DNA from: Perkinsus marinus ATCC 50983 | Lineage: Eukaryota > Perkinsozoa > Perkinsida > Perkinsidae | Length of the DNA: 64,000 nucleotides | Assembly: GCF_000006405.1 (NCBI RefSeq) | Contig: NW_003206847.1 | Span: forward strand, 479,356 to 543,355 | Direction: 5' to 3' | Part shown: in pieces, positions 23,930-34,656 of the stretch | Layout of the letters: every line of letters starts with the position of its first letter | How positions within the stretch are numbered: the first letter of the stretch is position 1 | Notes under the pieces: model-generated | The model's database searches: none | The model's input: the letters and a program-made list of their open reading frames with translations, nothing else | Told to the model about the DNA's origin: nothing | Position numbers and translations under genes: made by a program

Positions 23930-26022
23930 GAGGCTCCTGGAATTGAGGTGGAAGTTTCTTATAGATCCAAAGCCCAATACCATAGGGAACGCTTCTTGCG
24001 GTCCACCTTTCATAGGCCTCAGACCTCGAAGCTCATCCGCATCGGTTTCAGCTGACTGATACAGTGTTGTGGATGCGCGTGTGTCTTCCGATGGGATGTG
24101 GGAGGAAAGTGAATTTACGGCTACGCCCATTTCCACCGAATTCACGACTCACTTATTTCCACCGCTCTTCGTAAGTGCAGTGTAATACAGCTTAACCTCA
24201 TCATCCTTCAATACCATCTCGTACATAACATCCGTGTAATCGATAGTAGTGAAGGGATGGACAATACGACAGTAGAAGTCCTGAAGGGCAACGGTCGATA
24301 CAATACACAACGATAGTGTGAAAAACCCACCTGTCGTCGCAATAGATACTCGTATACTTCCACAGGCTTATATGGTGGACCGTATGCCTCTTCTGGAGGG
24401 GGTGGCCACGATGGAGACGAAGGGCCAGCCCCTGCTACTCCTTCAGGAGACCCAACAGGGCTGGGTGGTGGCGGTAGGGGTTCCGCGTCGAGGCTTGGAA
24501 ATCGAGCACTCAGGCCCATGGAAGGGAAGGTTGAAGCCGAATCCCCCCTCAAAGGAGCCGGCTCAGCAGCATCTGGTTGTTTAGCGCGAATACCCTGAGG
24601 AATAAGTAGACATCTTGAGAAAGGTGTGAGCAGCCTACCATAAAAGGTGACTTGGATCGTGGAGATCTCGGTGGTAGGAGCGGCGCGATCTCACCAGATG
24701 AGTTCTGAAGGGAAGACTGAGCTGACCTTTGATGACCGTGAATGCAGGAGGGTTCGAACGATAATGGGAAGGGTGAATTAACTGCCCCCGAGCACTATGG
24801 CTTGGCTTGGCTTTCACCTCAAGCATCGAGCGTCCTTGTTCAGGAGGAGGACGCCCCACTGTTCCCCCCGACACGTCTTTTCGTCCAGAACTCGCCTTCT
24901 GCTCGAGTTGTTCATCGACTATTTCTCGTCTCCTCATAATCTTCTGCATCAACTCGCTGCCTATGGGCATCCCTACTGATGTTGTGGTGGTTGTTGTTGG
25001 AGTATTGATTTCTGAAAGCCTTGAATGATCTCATCACATTGACATGATCGGGCAGGAGATGACCATGAGACGAGGACAGGCTTACAGGCTTGGTCGTGGA
25101 GAAAGTACTACCGGCGTGGGAGCTCGAATCACTAGGAGGAACGTTAGGTTCTAAGCCTTCACGCTGAAGAAAGACGAGACATCCCGAAGTGTTCGTTGGT
25201 GACTATCGGAGAATTTGAGAAAATTTGGGCTTTTGAACGCTTCTACCCAAATTCACATATAAACTCCTATAATTAGTGAGAAAACCCCCGAGTGCAACTG
25301 AGGGAAGCGAACTATAAATTTCTCCTCCTATGAGTAGGCATCTTGAGAAAGATGTGAGCAGCCTACCGTAAAAGGTGACTCGGATCGTGGAGCTCTCGGT
25401 GGTAGGGGCGGCGTGAACTGACCAGATGAGTTCTGAAGAGAAGACTGAGCTGACCTTTGATGACCGTGAATGCAGGAGGGTTCGAACGATAATGAGGAGG
25501 GTGAATGAAATGCCCCCGAGCACTAAACAGGGCATTCACCTCAAGCATCGAGCGTCCTTGTTCAGGAGGAGGAAGCCCCACTGTTGCCCCCGACACGTCT
25601 TTTCGTCCAGAACTCACCTCCTGGCCGAGTTGTTCATCGAGTATTTCTTGTCTCCTCACAAGCTTCTTCAACAATTCGCTGTTCATGCCCACCCCTGTTG
25701 CTGGTGGTCGTTGTTGAGGCATTGATTTCTGAAAGCCTTGAATGATCTCATCACATTGACATGATCGGGCAGGAGATGACCATGAGAATTCGCGCTCTTC
25801 TTATCATAGCACTGAAAATGAACTCACCAGAGGAGGTTTGGGTGGAGGGCTGCCCGGCGGCTTCCTTCCTGATGGTGTTCCCCCAGCTATACGTGTAAAA
25901 GGGGGTTTCTGATCAAGTGAGAGCTGACTATGTCGAGAGTGTTGACTAGATGGAACCTGATTTTGTGGTGGCGAGTTAGCGTGAATACCGCAGACTAGAA
26001 TGATGGCTAGGAGGACATGCAT
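23930..26022 (-). CDS. Secreted Pro-rich protein with duplicated exon block
   Basis: The gene starts at 26022 with a signal peptide (MHVLLAIILVCGIHANS) and a Pro-rich exon (SGRKPPGSPPPKPPL). Two paralogous exon blocks follow, at about 25736-25363 and 25010-24635, each reading SELxxKxxRRxEIxDEQL, SGRKDVSG and PPPEQGRSMLEV. A further exon (24590-24285) encodes GIRAKQPDAAEPAP and LPPPPSPVGSPEGV, and the last clear exon (about 24286-24155) encodes DFYCRIVHPFTTIDYTDVM and LKLYYTALTKSGGN-like sequence. The two blocks sit in different phases, so they may be alternative exons or one may be decayed. Product unknown; export is inferred from the leader. The 3' end is not fixed. Confidence 0.55.
24605..25065 (-). 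repeat. Tandem exon duplication, unit 1
   Basis: About 460 bp closely matching 25331-25787 in the same orientation, roughly nine bases in ten by eye. It spans the exon encoding the SGRKDVSG/PPPEQGRSM block and its flanking introns, up to TGATTTCTGAAAGCC and GGAGATGACCATGAGA. Confidence 0.85.
25203..25328 (+). repeat. Introner-like MITE, copy 3 (diverged)
   Basis: It shares GAATTTGAGAAAATTTGG, CTTCTACCCAAATTCAC, CTCCTATAATTAGTGAG and GAGTGCAACTGAGGGAAGCGAAC with the family. It lacks a clear left end and is the most decayed copy. It lies antisense in an intron of the secreted-protein gene, between the duplicated exon blocks. Confidence 0.6.
25331..25787 (-). repeat. Tandem exon duplication, unit 2
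   Basis: The second unit of the duplication at 24605-25065, with the same order of exon and flanking intron sequence. About 265 bp lie between the units, partly filled by an introner-like repeat (25203-25328). Confidence 0.85.
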
Positions 26023-26410
26023 GGGGAATGGGCTTAAAGCGATACAACTACAGTTAATGATGAGTTTCTTTGAGGATATGTGTTCGATCTCGTGGGTATA
26101 GATACATGGTCAGAGTGGGCTTGCTGAGGAGAAATGCTATTATGGCGTTGATTACAGTCCCACTACAGGTGGTGGATCGTGATAGATCCTCACAAAAGTA
26201 ATATGGGAGCTATTGACAGCACAATGAGAGGAGAGATCGACGGCATGACAGGACCGGTTCGCATGGAAATCGAATTTTCGAGCACTTCTGAGGTGGCGCT
26301 CGATTCCACCTAAGCGCTCGAACTAGACCACTTTGGAGTGTGCGCGCTTAACGGTTAGTGACCCGATGGATAAAACAAAGATAGGTCCCGGGTTCGATCC
26401 CCCGTCCCTC

Positions 26411-27542
26411 CTTCTATTCGCGTAGTCGAATGCCTTCATCTTGGGGAACCTCAGTGTGACAGACAATTCTTCCCATAGCTGAGTAAGATCACCAATAAGT
26501 ACTTCTCTCGCTGAGGTGTTTGCTACTCCCACGATTCCACAGTTATGATTTCCCCTTTAATGTATGGGCCAAATCCTAGCGACTGTTCTTGAGGAGCTCT
26601 CGAACAACCTCCAAACCTGGGAGGCATCCCAACGTGCAACGACTCTACATCGCATCTTTCGACGATTCCACTCGGAAGATCTTTGGTTGATGTATCGACG
26701 GTAGCTTTGCTCACAGCAGTACAGACCGTTTCAGAGGATCTTACAGTTACCGAACATACAGAGGGACATCGATCGAGCTCAATCAAGAGCAAGCTCGTGA
26801 CGTTCTCGGACCAACTATCGGTGTTGGTGGGTCAACTATAGGTTTATCTTCTTTACATTGCCACACTGAGGTTCTTGTTAGGTCCTTTCCTCTTCATATG
26901 GGACGTCTTCTCTATTGCTGACAGCTACGTCGACTCCACCGAGTTATTATGTGCGGCTTGTATATTCTCGAGCTGTGAGCTGCTGGAAAAGGTAAAGTCG
27001 CTCTTCCCGAGTAATATTTAGTCTTTCTTTCTACCAGGGTCGTCTTTTCATGGTCCTATTCGACGTTCAAGGCCGAGGGTCGGTGAGTTTGAAGTGCCTG
27101 TGTACAATGGGAAGGCTTGTCGTAGAGGTCCGAGTGGCTTTTGTCGTATCCTCTCACCAACGTCTGTCAGATTCTGGCCAAGTGTGTACCTCTTTGTGCG
27201 ACGGGAAAGAGCGTTTATGCGGCCCTGCGGAAGGAGATGGGCTCATTTTCTTCCTGGTGGGGTTCGAACCCTCTAGGTCTTGATTGTACCCAAGTGGTCA
27301 GTTACGCAGATGGTAAAGATGCATTGTCGTTCGAGAGGGAGGGAGTTATCGCACATGCCGATCTAGCTGCGTTGCTTACTCCCATTGAACCGGTAAGGAC
27401 TACAGTAGGGAGTCTCAGGGATCGTAGCCCCCCTCAGGCGTACTATAAATTGCCGATAGCCAAGATGGGTGATGCCATTGGAGGGGGTGGTTGCACCGAT
27501 GTAGGAGTATATCCCTATGGTCAGTGCTGTAGTCAGTTTTGA
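26411..27542 (+). CDS. Unidentified multi-exon gene
   Basis: Exon-like reading frames follow one another on the plus strand: SNAFILGNLSVTDNSSH, QILATVLEELSNNLQTWEAS up to HSEDLWLMYRR, STELLCAACIFSSCELLEKG joined across a GTAAAG...TACCAG intron to RLFMVLFDVQGRGSV, then SEWLLSYPLTNVCQILAKC, ALRKEMGSFSSC and YADGKDALSFEREGVIAHAD to a stop at 27542. The FMVLFDVQGRGSV stretch loosely resembles an EF-hand loop, too weakly to name. A 45-nt stop-free intron (27257-27301) and a candidate at about 26381-26422 contain tRNA-like T-loops. The 5' end may lie near 26050. Confidence 0.45.
27257..27301 (+). repeat. Short intron with tRNA T-loop core
   Basis: A 45-nt GTGGGG...GTCAG segment containing GGGTTCGAACCC. 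It is a multiple of three and stop-free, so the frame is open with or without splicing. I call it an intron because of its consensus ends and its likeness to the other B-box introns. Confidence 0.5.
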
Positions 27543-27814
27543 TAGGGGGTAACGACCAAGGTCCAGAAGAAGGCTTCGCGAGGTGTAGCTAGTCTCGCAG
27601 AGGAGAAAAAACGTGGTGGGGTTGGGGGAAGAATTTAGTTTGTGGGTAGCGGCTTGCATGAGGAATATCCCTGCTGTTCCTAAGTAGAAGCATGAAGTCT
27701 ATATGGCAGCTGTTTGAGGTCTGAGGATATCGTGGGCTTTTTTCTCTAAGTCCTAGCTTCCGAAGAGGCGACTTGGTATCCTCTAGTGAGTGAAATAAAA
27801 TCCAACGAAGTAAA

Positions 27815-27888
27815 TGACGCGACTAGGAATTGAACCTGGGTGTGGGATAATGTGCATCGAACACGCAGGCTGCCGTAAGGTAGGGTCA
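27815..27888 (+). repeat. Candidate B-box intron, antisense module
   Basis: GTAAATGACGCGACTAGG precedes GGAATTGAACC, the reverse complement of a T-loop. Read on the minus strand it ends TCGCGTCATTT, like the other tRNA 3' halves. A CACGCAG acceptor lies near 27888. The host gene is unresolved, so the intron itself is only a candidate. Confidence 0.45.
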
Positions 27889-28029
27889 ATAATAATCGGA
27901 GTGATAATCATACAGTCGTATGTGTAAGACGAGAGACAATGCCTTGGCCTCCGCTCGATGGAAGCGAGCTTAACTAGCGACAATGTGGGAAAGTTATTGA
28001 TCTCTGAACCCTCGTGAGGATAGTCAGCA

Positions 28030-28212
28030 GTGTTGCGATATGTGTGCTCGCTTCCCTCGGCTGAGCTCAAGAGCTTACTCACTAGTCAGAGGAGTTCTCA
28101 TACGAATAGGGTAGAAGTGTAAAGCAACTAACAAGAGCTTCCCAAAATTTTCCCAGGATTTCCATATTGTCACCGACACATGTAGTTGGCCACGTGCATA
28201 TTCTCCCACACT
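28030..28212 (-). repeat. Introner-like MITE, copy 4
   Basis: Read on the minus strand it starts GTGTGGGAGAATATGCACG and goes on ACATGTGTCGGTGAC, GGGAAAATTTTGGGAAGC, TACACTTCTACCC, GAGCTCAGCCGAGGGAAGCG and a degenerate ACATATC end. These blocks match copies 5, 6 and 8 in order. The host gene at this spot is unresolved. Confidence 0.8.
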
Positions 28213-28339
28213 GGTTATTAGGGCCTTGGGAAGTTGCTCGAGTGAATAGCCTGACGTGAGTTTTCATCGAGTAACTAGGCCAAGGGAGACTGTTTGAGAC
28301 GCTCCGAAATGGGGAATCTCGTCTGATCTGGGAAGTCTA

Positions 28340-30802
28340 AACGAAACTCATTGAAATAAAAGCTACGAAATTTATCCTTGGGAGATTCAATAAAGGGGAT
28401 GGGTTCATTCCAGGTCCATCACCGGCTAGAGGGCCTGTCGCTGGTGATGAGGTAGGCCTGCTGGCGTAAATGTTGCCGGGGGGATTCGAACCTGCGTTAT
28501 TTAGGTATCTAACGCCCCACCCTACGGTGAGCCCACGAGTACTGATAGTATGACGTGCGGTAGAGTAGACACGCCAGTGGTGAGGAGGGGGGAGACCACC
28601 GTGGCTGGTAAGCAGGTTCCCGAAACTACTCTGTCGTTTCACCTTATGCCCTTAGCCGCCGATTTGTTGAGGGCCTCTGACCCTCATGCCTGGTGGATAG
28701 CCCCTGCATTACAGCCGCTTGCCATGATGCAGCTCTCACCGTGGGGCCCTATGGGAGGCCCCTTCGGATGGGGCTCTACATTTGTTACATACCGAGTTAT
28801 GGGAGAGCTATTCGGCCCTCAGGGAAGAGGAAGTGGCATCGTGGAAGGGCAGGGAAGCGTGGCCTCTGATGGCGTTGTGGATAGCGACGTTACTGATGAG
28901 GAGATGTTGAGAAGAGAGGTTGAAGTAGATGTAGCTAGTGGAGTTGCGAGGGGAGCGGCTCTGGTGGCGATACGCTCACTTAGAGGGAGGAGTCATGGGG
29001 ACTCTGAAGAGGAGGAGGAGGCCACCACGGGGGTTGCTGACCTCAGCCGAATGGTCGTTGATGGTATCATACAAGAAGCTATCACTGACTTGATCGGAAG
29101 TGATTGCGGCTCTAGTGGTAGTAGTGTCTAAATTCAGAGTTTCCTTAGTATTCCTCTGGTCAGCCGGTGCTGCTTCTAGTGTAGCCACTGATGATGCTGG
29201 AGTATCGTGGGACGCTGCGGAACTCAGCCGAATGGTCGTTGATGCTATCATACAAGAAGTTCTCGGTGCCTTGATCGGAAGTGATCGTTCAGATGGCATT
29301 AGTGGTAGTATTGTCCGGATCCAGAGTTCCCTAAATGTGCTCCCTGGTCAGTCGAGGCTGCTTCTAGTGTAGCCACCGAGGGTCCTGGAGCATTGTTGGA
29401 TGCTGTGGAACTCAGTCGTGCGGTCGTTAACGGTGTCGTTGTAGAGGTGGTCGGCCGGTCCGCAGGGGGAGGTAGCGCGAGCCTTGCTAGTGGTAGTATC
29501 CTCTTCACTGTTTATTTGACGTTTAGTCGATGTTGCCTCCATCGTTGCCGCTAGGGCTCCTGAGGATGCCGACCTTAGTCGGGTAGTGGTTGATGGTATC
29601 ATGCAAAACGCAGTGGGACGATGTGGTCATTGGAGTGGCGCTAGTGGTAATACGCAAGTCATTGCTAACTTGAGGCGTTGGATGATCAGGACCATGGAAG
29701 GAGGTCGCTGATGGTATCACTAGGAAGACGATAAATGGTGATGGTGAGAGCTGCATTACTCTAGGCATGCTGCACCTGGTTGTCAGCAGTTGTTGTCCCC
29801 GACACGATTCCTGGTGATGTTGGAGCAACTGTGGAAGTTGCTGACCTCAGTCGGATGGTCGTTGGTGGCGTTGTGAAGAATGCGGCGAGGGCATTGATAA
29901 AGATCAATCCTATCGATGGCGACTGTGGTAAGACTGGCATTATTGAGAGCAGCCCTCATCATTGTTGATGATAAGTAGTTACTCCTGGTAGCACTGGGGA
30001 ATACGTGGGAGTTGCTGACCTCAGCCGTGTGGTTCTCAATACCGTATTGGAGTGCTCGGTGAGTGGTCTGAACCGGAGGGATCACTCTAGTGGTAGTACT
30101 CATAGCATACCGTCGTGCCTCACTGTCTTTGATCATCAGTGGTCGCCCTTGATGATGTTGGACCATCGAGAGAGGTCGCCGACCTTAGCCGGGTGGTAGT
30201 TGATTGCATCACGGAAACTGCAATGAGTCGATTGAAGCAGCATCATCCCTCAAGTGGCAGTAGTGGTGATAATGATGATATCATCCCGAAGTGCCCCACA
30301 CTGTCTTTCGTGATCAGGTCCCGATCCTGATAGAGCCGTCCATGACGGTGGAGCATCGAAGGAAGGTGCTGACCTCAGCCGCCTGGTCGTTGGCGGGGTT
30401 ATCAGAGGGGCAGTCAATAAGCTCGTGAGGTGTGGTGAGCTGTGTCATCCAAGTGGCGTTGGTGGTAATACTCAAGTCACTTCTAATTCACGTCGAGGCG
30501 TTTGATGATCAGCTGCTGGTGATGGTGGAGCATCGAAGGAGGTCGCTGACCTCAGCCGCCTCGTCGTTGAAGGCATCATCAAGGCAACAGTTAATAAGCT
30601 CATGAGTAATGACCTGCATCACCATCCAAATGGTAATATTGATATCACTCGAGACTGCTCGCCTTACTGCGTTCCATGATCAGTCGCTGCTGCTTCTACT
30701 GCAGCTACTGAGGAGGCCTTGCTGGGCCATCTGGTGTACTACAGGGCACTTATAACGGGTCTTATTGCCACTATGACCAACACGGTGGGTAGTGTGGCGT
30801 GA
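28340..30802 (+). CDS. Tandem amphipathic-helix protein, AKAP-like repeats
   Basis: An exon ending AGDE splices across a 53-nt intron (28452-28504) to VSNAPPYGEPTSTDSM and a 190-aa exon containing WIAPALQPLAMMQLSPWGP and an acidic stretch. At least nine exons of about 37 codons follow, starting near 29034, 29218, 29408, 29570, 29840, 30015, 30177, 30368 and 30547. Each encodes a helix like ADLSRMVVDGIIQEAITDLI and a Ser/Gly-rich tail. Where checked, the separating introns are phase 1, so each repeat is a symmetrical exon. The pattern resembles the RII-binding helix of A-kinase anchoring proteins (for example SRIVDAVIEQV in Ht31). A decayed unit lies near 29690. The last exon ends ALITGLIATMTNTVGSVA. 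The 5' end is unresolved. Confidence 0.65.
28452..28504 (+). repeat. B-box intron, antisense module (helix-repeat gene)
   Basis: A 53-nt intron, GTAGGCCTGCTGG to GTTATTTAG, contains GGATTCGAACCTGC, the complement of a T-arm. On the minus strand it reads GCAGGTTCGAATCC then CGGCAACATTTA. The join GATGAG to GTATCTAAC keeps a long open frame. Confidence 0.75.
29034..30640 (+). repeat. Tandem coding repeat, 160-190 bp units
   Basis: Nine clear units start with GCTGACCTCAGCCG-type sequence at about 29034, 29218, 29408, 29570, 29840, 30015, 30177, 30368 and 30547. Spacing is 162-191 bp except for one 270-bp gap that holds a decayed tenth unit. Each unit is an exon plus one intron; intron ends such as GTAGTA and CTGGTCAG are shared between units. 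Confidence 0.85.
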
Positions 30803-30807
30803 GTAAT

Positions 30808-31562
30808 GTACTCAGCAGCATCCCACCCTAGGGTTCAAGACGAGTTCACTCAAGTTTGGTATGACCTCATGACTAGTTCGGAGTGTCCTGTCGTCCATGT
30901 CGCCACTTTTGGTGTCTTTAAGGGCTTTGACCCAAGTCGGGCACTTGCCTTTGCGTGAGTGAATCAGGGAAGGGGCTATGGGGGGAAGTAGTTGACTTTT
31001 TATCCCACGTGAATGACATGCCTGGTCTCCTGCGGCTGAAGCAGAGTCAGCCTGCTGCGACGGCTGTACAGTACCTGTCCCTACATGATAGGAGGAGGAT
31101 GCAGCAGGTAATGTCACGTGGATCCCCTCGCTTTCTCTGGTATGGGCCTCATATTTCAATTGAGGTCGTGTGGGTAGCATTTCGACTTGTATTAGGATCT
31201 GGCCGAGCAGGGTATACACTACGCGTGTAGAAATATGAAAGTAGCGGCTGATGAGGATACTCGCTCTAACATCTCAGCAGCTATCCAACGGCAGTTTATG
31301 GTCCCCAATAAGGCGACTCTCCAGGGGTAAGTCTTCGGACGAGGAGGAGATGGCTTGAACCGGAGCTCTGTTGGTTGTCAGATACGTCCGTCGGGAGCTC
31401 CGACGAATAGTGAACTGCTTGTTGGCTGTGGGCCAGCAACAGCTTGAGTCTGTCTTGGCCATGTGTTGTGGGGGCAAACGTAAGTCAGAAGAAGGCTTAG
31501 AAGTGGCCACGACCGTTGACGATGACGCAAGTCCAGATGTAAAAGTTCAGCGTTTATTGTGA
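30808..31562 (+). CDS. Small multi-exon gene, unknown function
   Basis: The start at 30808 reads MYSAASHPRVQDEFTQVWYD, then VVHVATFGVFKGFDPSRALA. Later pieces are VDFLSHVNDMPGLLRLKQSQ, YLSLHDRRRMQQ, NMKVAADEDTRSNISAAIQR and ATLQG. A GTAAGT...TGTCAG intron (about 31328-31380) joins ATLQG to YVRRELRRIVNCLLAVGQQQ, and the end is DASPDVKVQRLL. The last splice is clear; the second intron (about 30957) does not close cleanly in my reading. The start lies six bases after the previous stop, so two genes abut here. No family is recognised. Confidence 0.5.
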
Positions 31563-31626
31563 CTTGATCCTTGATTTGAGTTGCCCACGCATATGCACTA
31601 CCGTACAGTAGTTGTTCCTTGCTATC

Positions 31627-33761
31627 ATGTATCGACATAGCCGCCGTTGGGAGCGTAGTCGTAGTCCTAGAAGGGGCAGTGTGTTCCAGGGTAAATGCGA
31701 CAACTGTGGGGGCTTTGGTCACAAGAGGGCCCAGTGGTACTAAGGGGGCACTCTAAGGGTGGGGTTGGTGACTGTTGGTCCTCTCTGCTGTAGCCCGACG
31801 CCATTGCTGTGGCCGGCACCATCTCATGGAGGCGTGGAAGAGGCGCCCCGTAGGATGAGTAATGATCGGAGGGCGGGTCCACGAGGAGTTTCACCTTATC
31901 GTTATGAAGGAGGTCATGGCGGCCGGGTGGAGGAGTTTTCAAGGAGGTGATGATGCTGACAGGGGAGTGATTGGGCTTTGAAGGGAGACGAGGAGGAGTC
32001 GTTACTGAGTGTCGAACCTGTGCGGCTTTTGTGTATAGGGGTTGCGGTTGGTTCAGATCCGGGAGAGATGAGCGTTACCGTCCGACAGTATGCCGTAATT
32101 GTGGACTGACTGGTCATTGGGAGGGGCAGTGCGATAAGGAGCCTGTGTGCTACAACTGCAGGAGGGTAGTGGTGATCATGAGAAGGAAGGAAGGGTACGG
32201 GATTCGTCCGTTCAGAGCGGTCATCGGGTCAGCGAATGCCCTGTGAAGGAGAGGATATGTCGGAGGTGTCGCAGGCCTGGGCATGAGGTAGTGGCCAGTA
32301 GAGTGTTGGTGATGATGATAAGCGTAAGAGTAGGAAAAGGACTGTACGCATCTCCCACGATGCATACTGTGCGATAAGGACGGCCATTTGTCTATGGATT
32401 GCCCTATGAAGGATGTCATGTGTCTCAACTGTAAGGAGATGGGACATAGGACCAGGGACTGCACCAACGATATCGTTTGCAACAAGTACGGTTATGAGGG
32501 AAGCTGCTGAAGGTGGCTGCTGCTGTAGAGGTCTGAGTAGGTGCCTGAAGCCTGGTCACAAGGTGGCCGATTGTCCTATGCTGAGGGAAGGGGATGAGGT
32601 CACCATGGTGGATGAGGAGGAGGACGACGACAGAGCCTTTGAGTGAATATTGAGAGCTCTGTATTGGAGTAGTTAGAAGTCGTGTAGATTCGATAGCGGG
32701 ACAAAGGACTATTGCCTCAACTGTAAAGGTTACGGCCATTTTGCCAGGGACTGCCCTAATGAGCCTGTGTGCAACGCGTAGGAGGTCTCAGGAAAGGGTG
32801 TTGATGATGATGATGATGGTTAGGTGTGGTATGGAGGGCCACATCGCTGTTAATTGTCCGAGGGCTCGGAGGGGGTTCTCTCGGGGGCGTTCTCCATCGA
32901 GAGAAGCGAAGTGGGAGTCGTCACCAGCAGGGCGTGGCGGATGGTTCAGCGACAGGTTCGATAGGGCTCTGATAGACGAAGAAATCTGTTTGAATTGCAA
33001 GAGGCCTGGGCATGTGTTCAGAGATTGCCCCAATGAAATCGTGTGCAATAAGTGGGCGTTAGCATCAGGGGTGTTTTTGAAATCACTGTCAGATGTGGTG
33101 GGGCCGGTCACAAGGCTTATGAATGTCCGCAAGGAGAGGACAGGTCGCCTCGGAAGAGGTGGGTTGGACGGCTGACGACTGAGTTGACTTTGTTATGGTA
33201 TGCAATAGGTCGCAAAAAGACTGCTATATCTGTGGCGAGCTCGGTCATATCGCCTCGGAGTGTCCAAATAGGGATCAACAGTGAGTAGGATTTCTTGGGA
33301 TTGCCGAGGAGTGTAGATGAGCCAGGCGTCCGAGGGAGGGTCGACTCACCAGCAGATGGGCCAAGAACGAGGACCGGGCCTCGAGTTGGGCCCGGGCGAG
33401 CGCCGATGACGAATTGTGCTATAACTGCCATCAACGTGGTCACAAGGCAAGGGACTGCAAAAACCGGCCTATTTGCAGGAAGTCATACCACTCCTTTGTC
33501 ACATCTCGGATGATGGATCCTCTCAGTTGCCATCGTGAGGGCCATATAGCTCAGGACTGCCTAGCCTCTAGAGGAGATGCCCCATCGGAACACACAGTGT
33601 GTCGGAATTGTCGCCAGACTGGGCACCTCTCGCGAGACTGTCACAACCCGCCTGTCTGCAATAGGTAAGACCACCCTTTCCTCGCCTTCTTATTTCATCA
33701 GTTGTATATCTACAGGTGTAATAAAGTCGGCCATAAGGCAGCGGCTTGTGAGGCTTTCTGA
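31627..33761 (+). CDS. CCHC zinc-knuckle protein (CNBP/GIS2/HEXBP type)
   Basis: Starts MYRHSRRWERSRSPRRG, an SR-like stretch. About fourteen CX2CX4HX4C knuckles follow, spread over many exons: CDNCGGFGHKRAQ(C/W), CRNCGLTGHWEGQC, CRRCRRPGHE, CLNCKEMGHRTRDC, CRRCLKPGHKVADC, CLNCKGYGHFARDC, CGMEGHIAVNC, CLNCKRPGHVFRDC, CGGAGHKAYEC, CYICGELGHIASEC, CYNCHQRGHKARDC, CHREGHIAQDC, CRNCRQTGHLSRDC and CNKVGHKAAAC before the stop. An RG/SR linker lies at about 32860-32950. Such proteins bind single-stranded nucleic acid; relatives include CNBP, yeast GIS2 and trypanosomatid HEXBP/UMSBP. Introns often cut at the second Cys pair, giving knuckle-sized exons. It is cellular rather than a Gag relic, because it is a long intron-split array with no retroelement domain nearby. 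Confidence 0.85.
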
Positions 33762-33849
33762 ACACAGACGATAATTACCATTTATTTCAACAACATAGAG
33801 TTGTGTTATATAGACGATAATGTCAATAATGTTATGACCACTTCTCATC

Positions 33850-33949
33850 NNNNNNNNNNNNNNNNNNNNNNNNNNNNNNNNNNNNNNNNNNNNNNNNNNN
33901 NNNNNNNNNNNNNNNNNNNNNNNNNNNNNNNNNNNNNNNNNNNNNNNNN
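33850..33949. other. Assembly gap, 100 N
   Basis: Exactly 100 unknown bases, the usual size for a gap of unknown length. Order and distance across it are therefore uncertain. Confidence 0.99.
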
Positions 33950-34656
33950 CGTTCACCGTTCGGAGTAGGAAGGGAATACATCATGAACAAGGCGAATTCT
34001 ACCATACCGAAAACTCCATAGTGACCGCCTTGTTTCGTCGCTGGATTTTATCAACCTTAGAGAAGTAGAATGGTTATATTCATTGTCATTATGAAATGTT
34101 TCCCATAGCAAGTGAGTGAAAGCCAATGAAGAAGTACTCATTACATCTCCTTGTATACAGACGTTGGCTAAGTCGATAGAGCTAGGCATGATCTCATGAA
34201 CTAAGATGCAATGCACCAGCGAATACCGAATTGAAGCCACTACTCGGGCTTTAAGCGTACCGAGATTCTGCCCCTCGACAAGCACACATTATCAGAAGAC
34301 ACTTGAGTTGTTCGCTTACCAACACAACGACATAAAGTCACACTCCGCGATCTGTACAAAGAAGACTCCTTTACGGTAAAGGAGGTTCACAGATAGTAAA
34401 TTAGATCAGGCACGGGAGATGATGACTAAGTAGTAGTAGGTCAGAGACAACCACCACTGCAGTCATCATCAACATAATAGTAACGACGACAGCAAGCTCA
34501 GAATTAAAAACATACACAACAGCGAACAGGGACAGGCTCAGTCGCTACTGCCGACAGCTTAGGCCAGCAGTAGCACTCTTATCAATTTTACCGCCTTCTC
34601 AACCTTGGCGGCTACGTTGGAATACTAAACACTATGACAACACTCACTGAATCTTA
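33950..34656. other. Intergenic beside the gap, no supported gene
   Basis: A 110-aa minus-strand frame at 33953-34285 reads into the gap and has no recognisable motif. The remainder is AT-rich and non-coding in appearance. The facing 3' ends of the CCHC gene and the transporter gene border it. Confidence 0.4.

Noticed and set aside
26980-27080. EF-hand in FMVLFDVQGRGSV
   Set aside because: Only part of a loop is present and the key spacing of acidic residues is not met; too weak to call.
29034-30640. CRISPR array or satellite
   Set aside because: Units of 160-190 bp are coding exons with introns and diverged sequence, not short identical repeats with unique spacers.
31627-33761. Zinc knuckles as a retroelement Gag remnant
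   Set aside because: An intron-split array of about fourteen knuckles with an SR-like start and no RT, protease or terminal repeats nearby fits a cellular gene.
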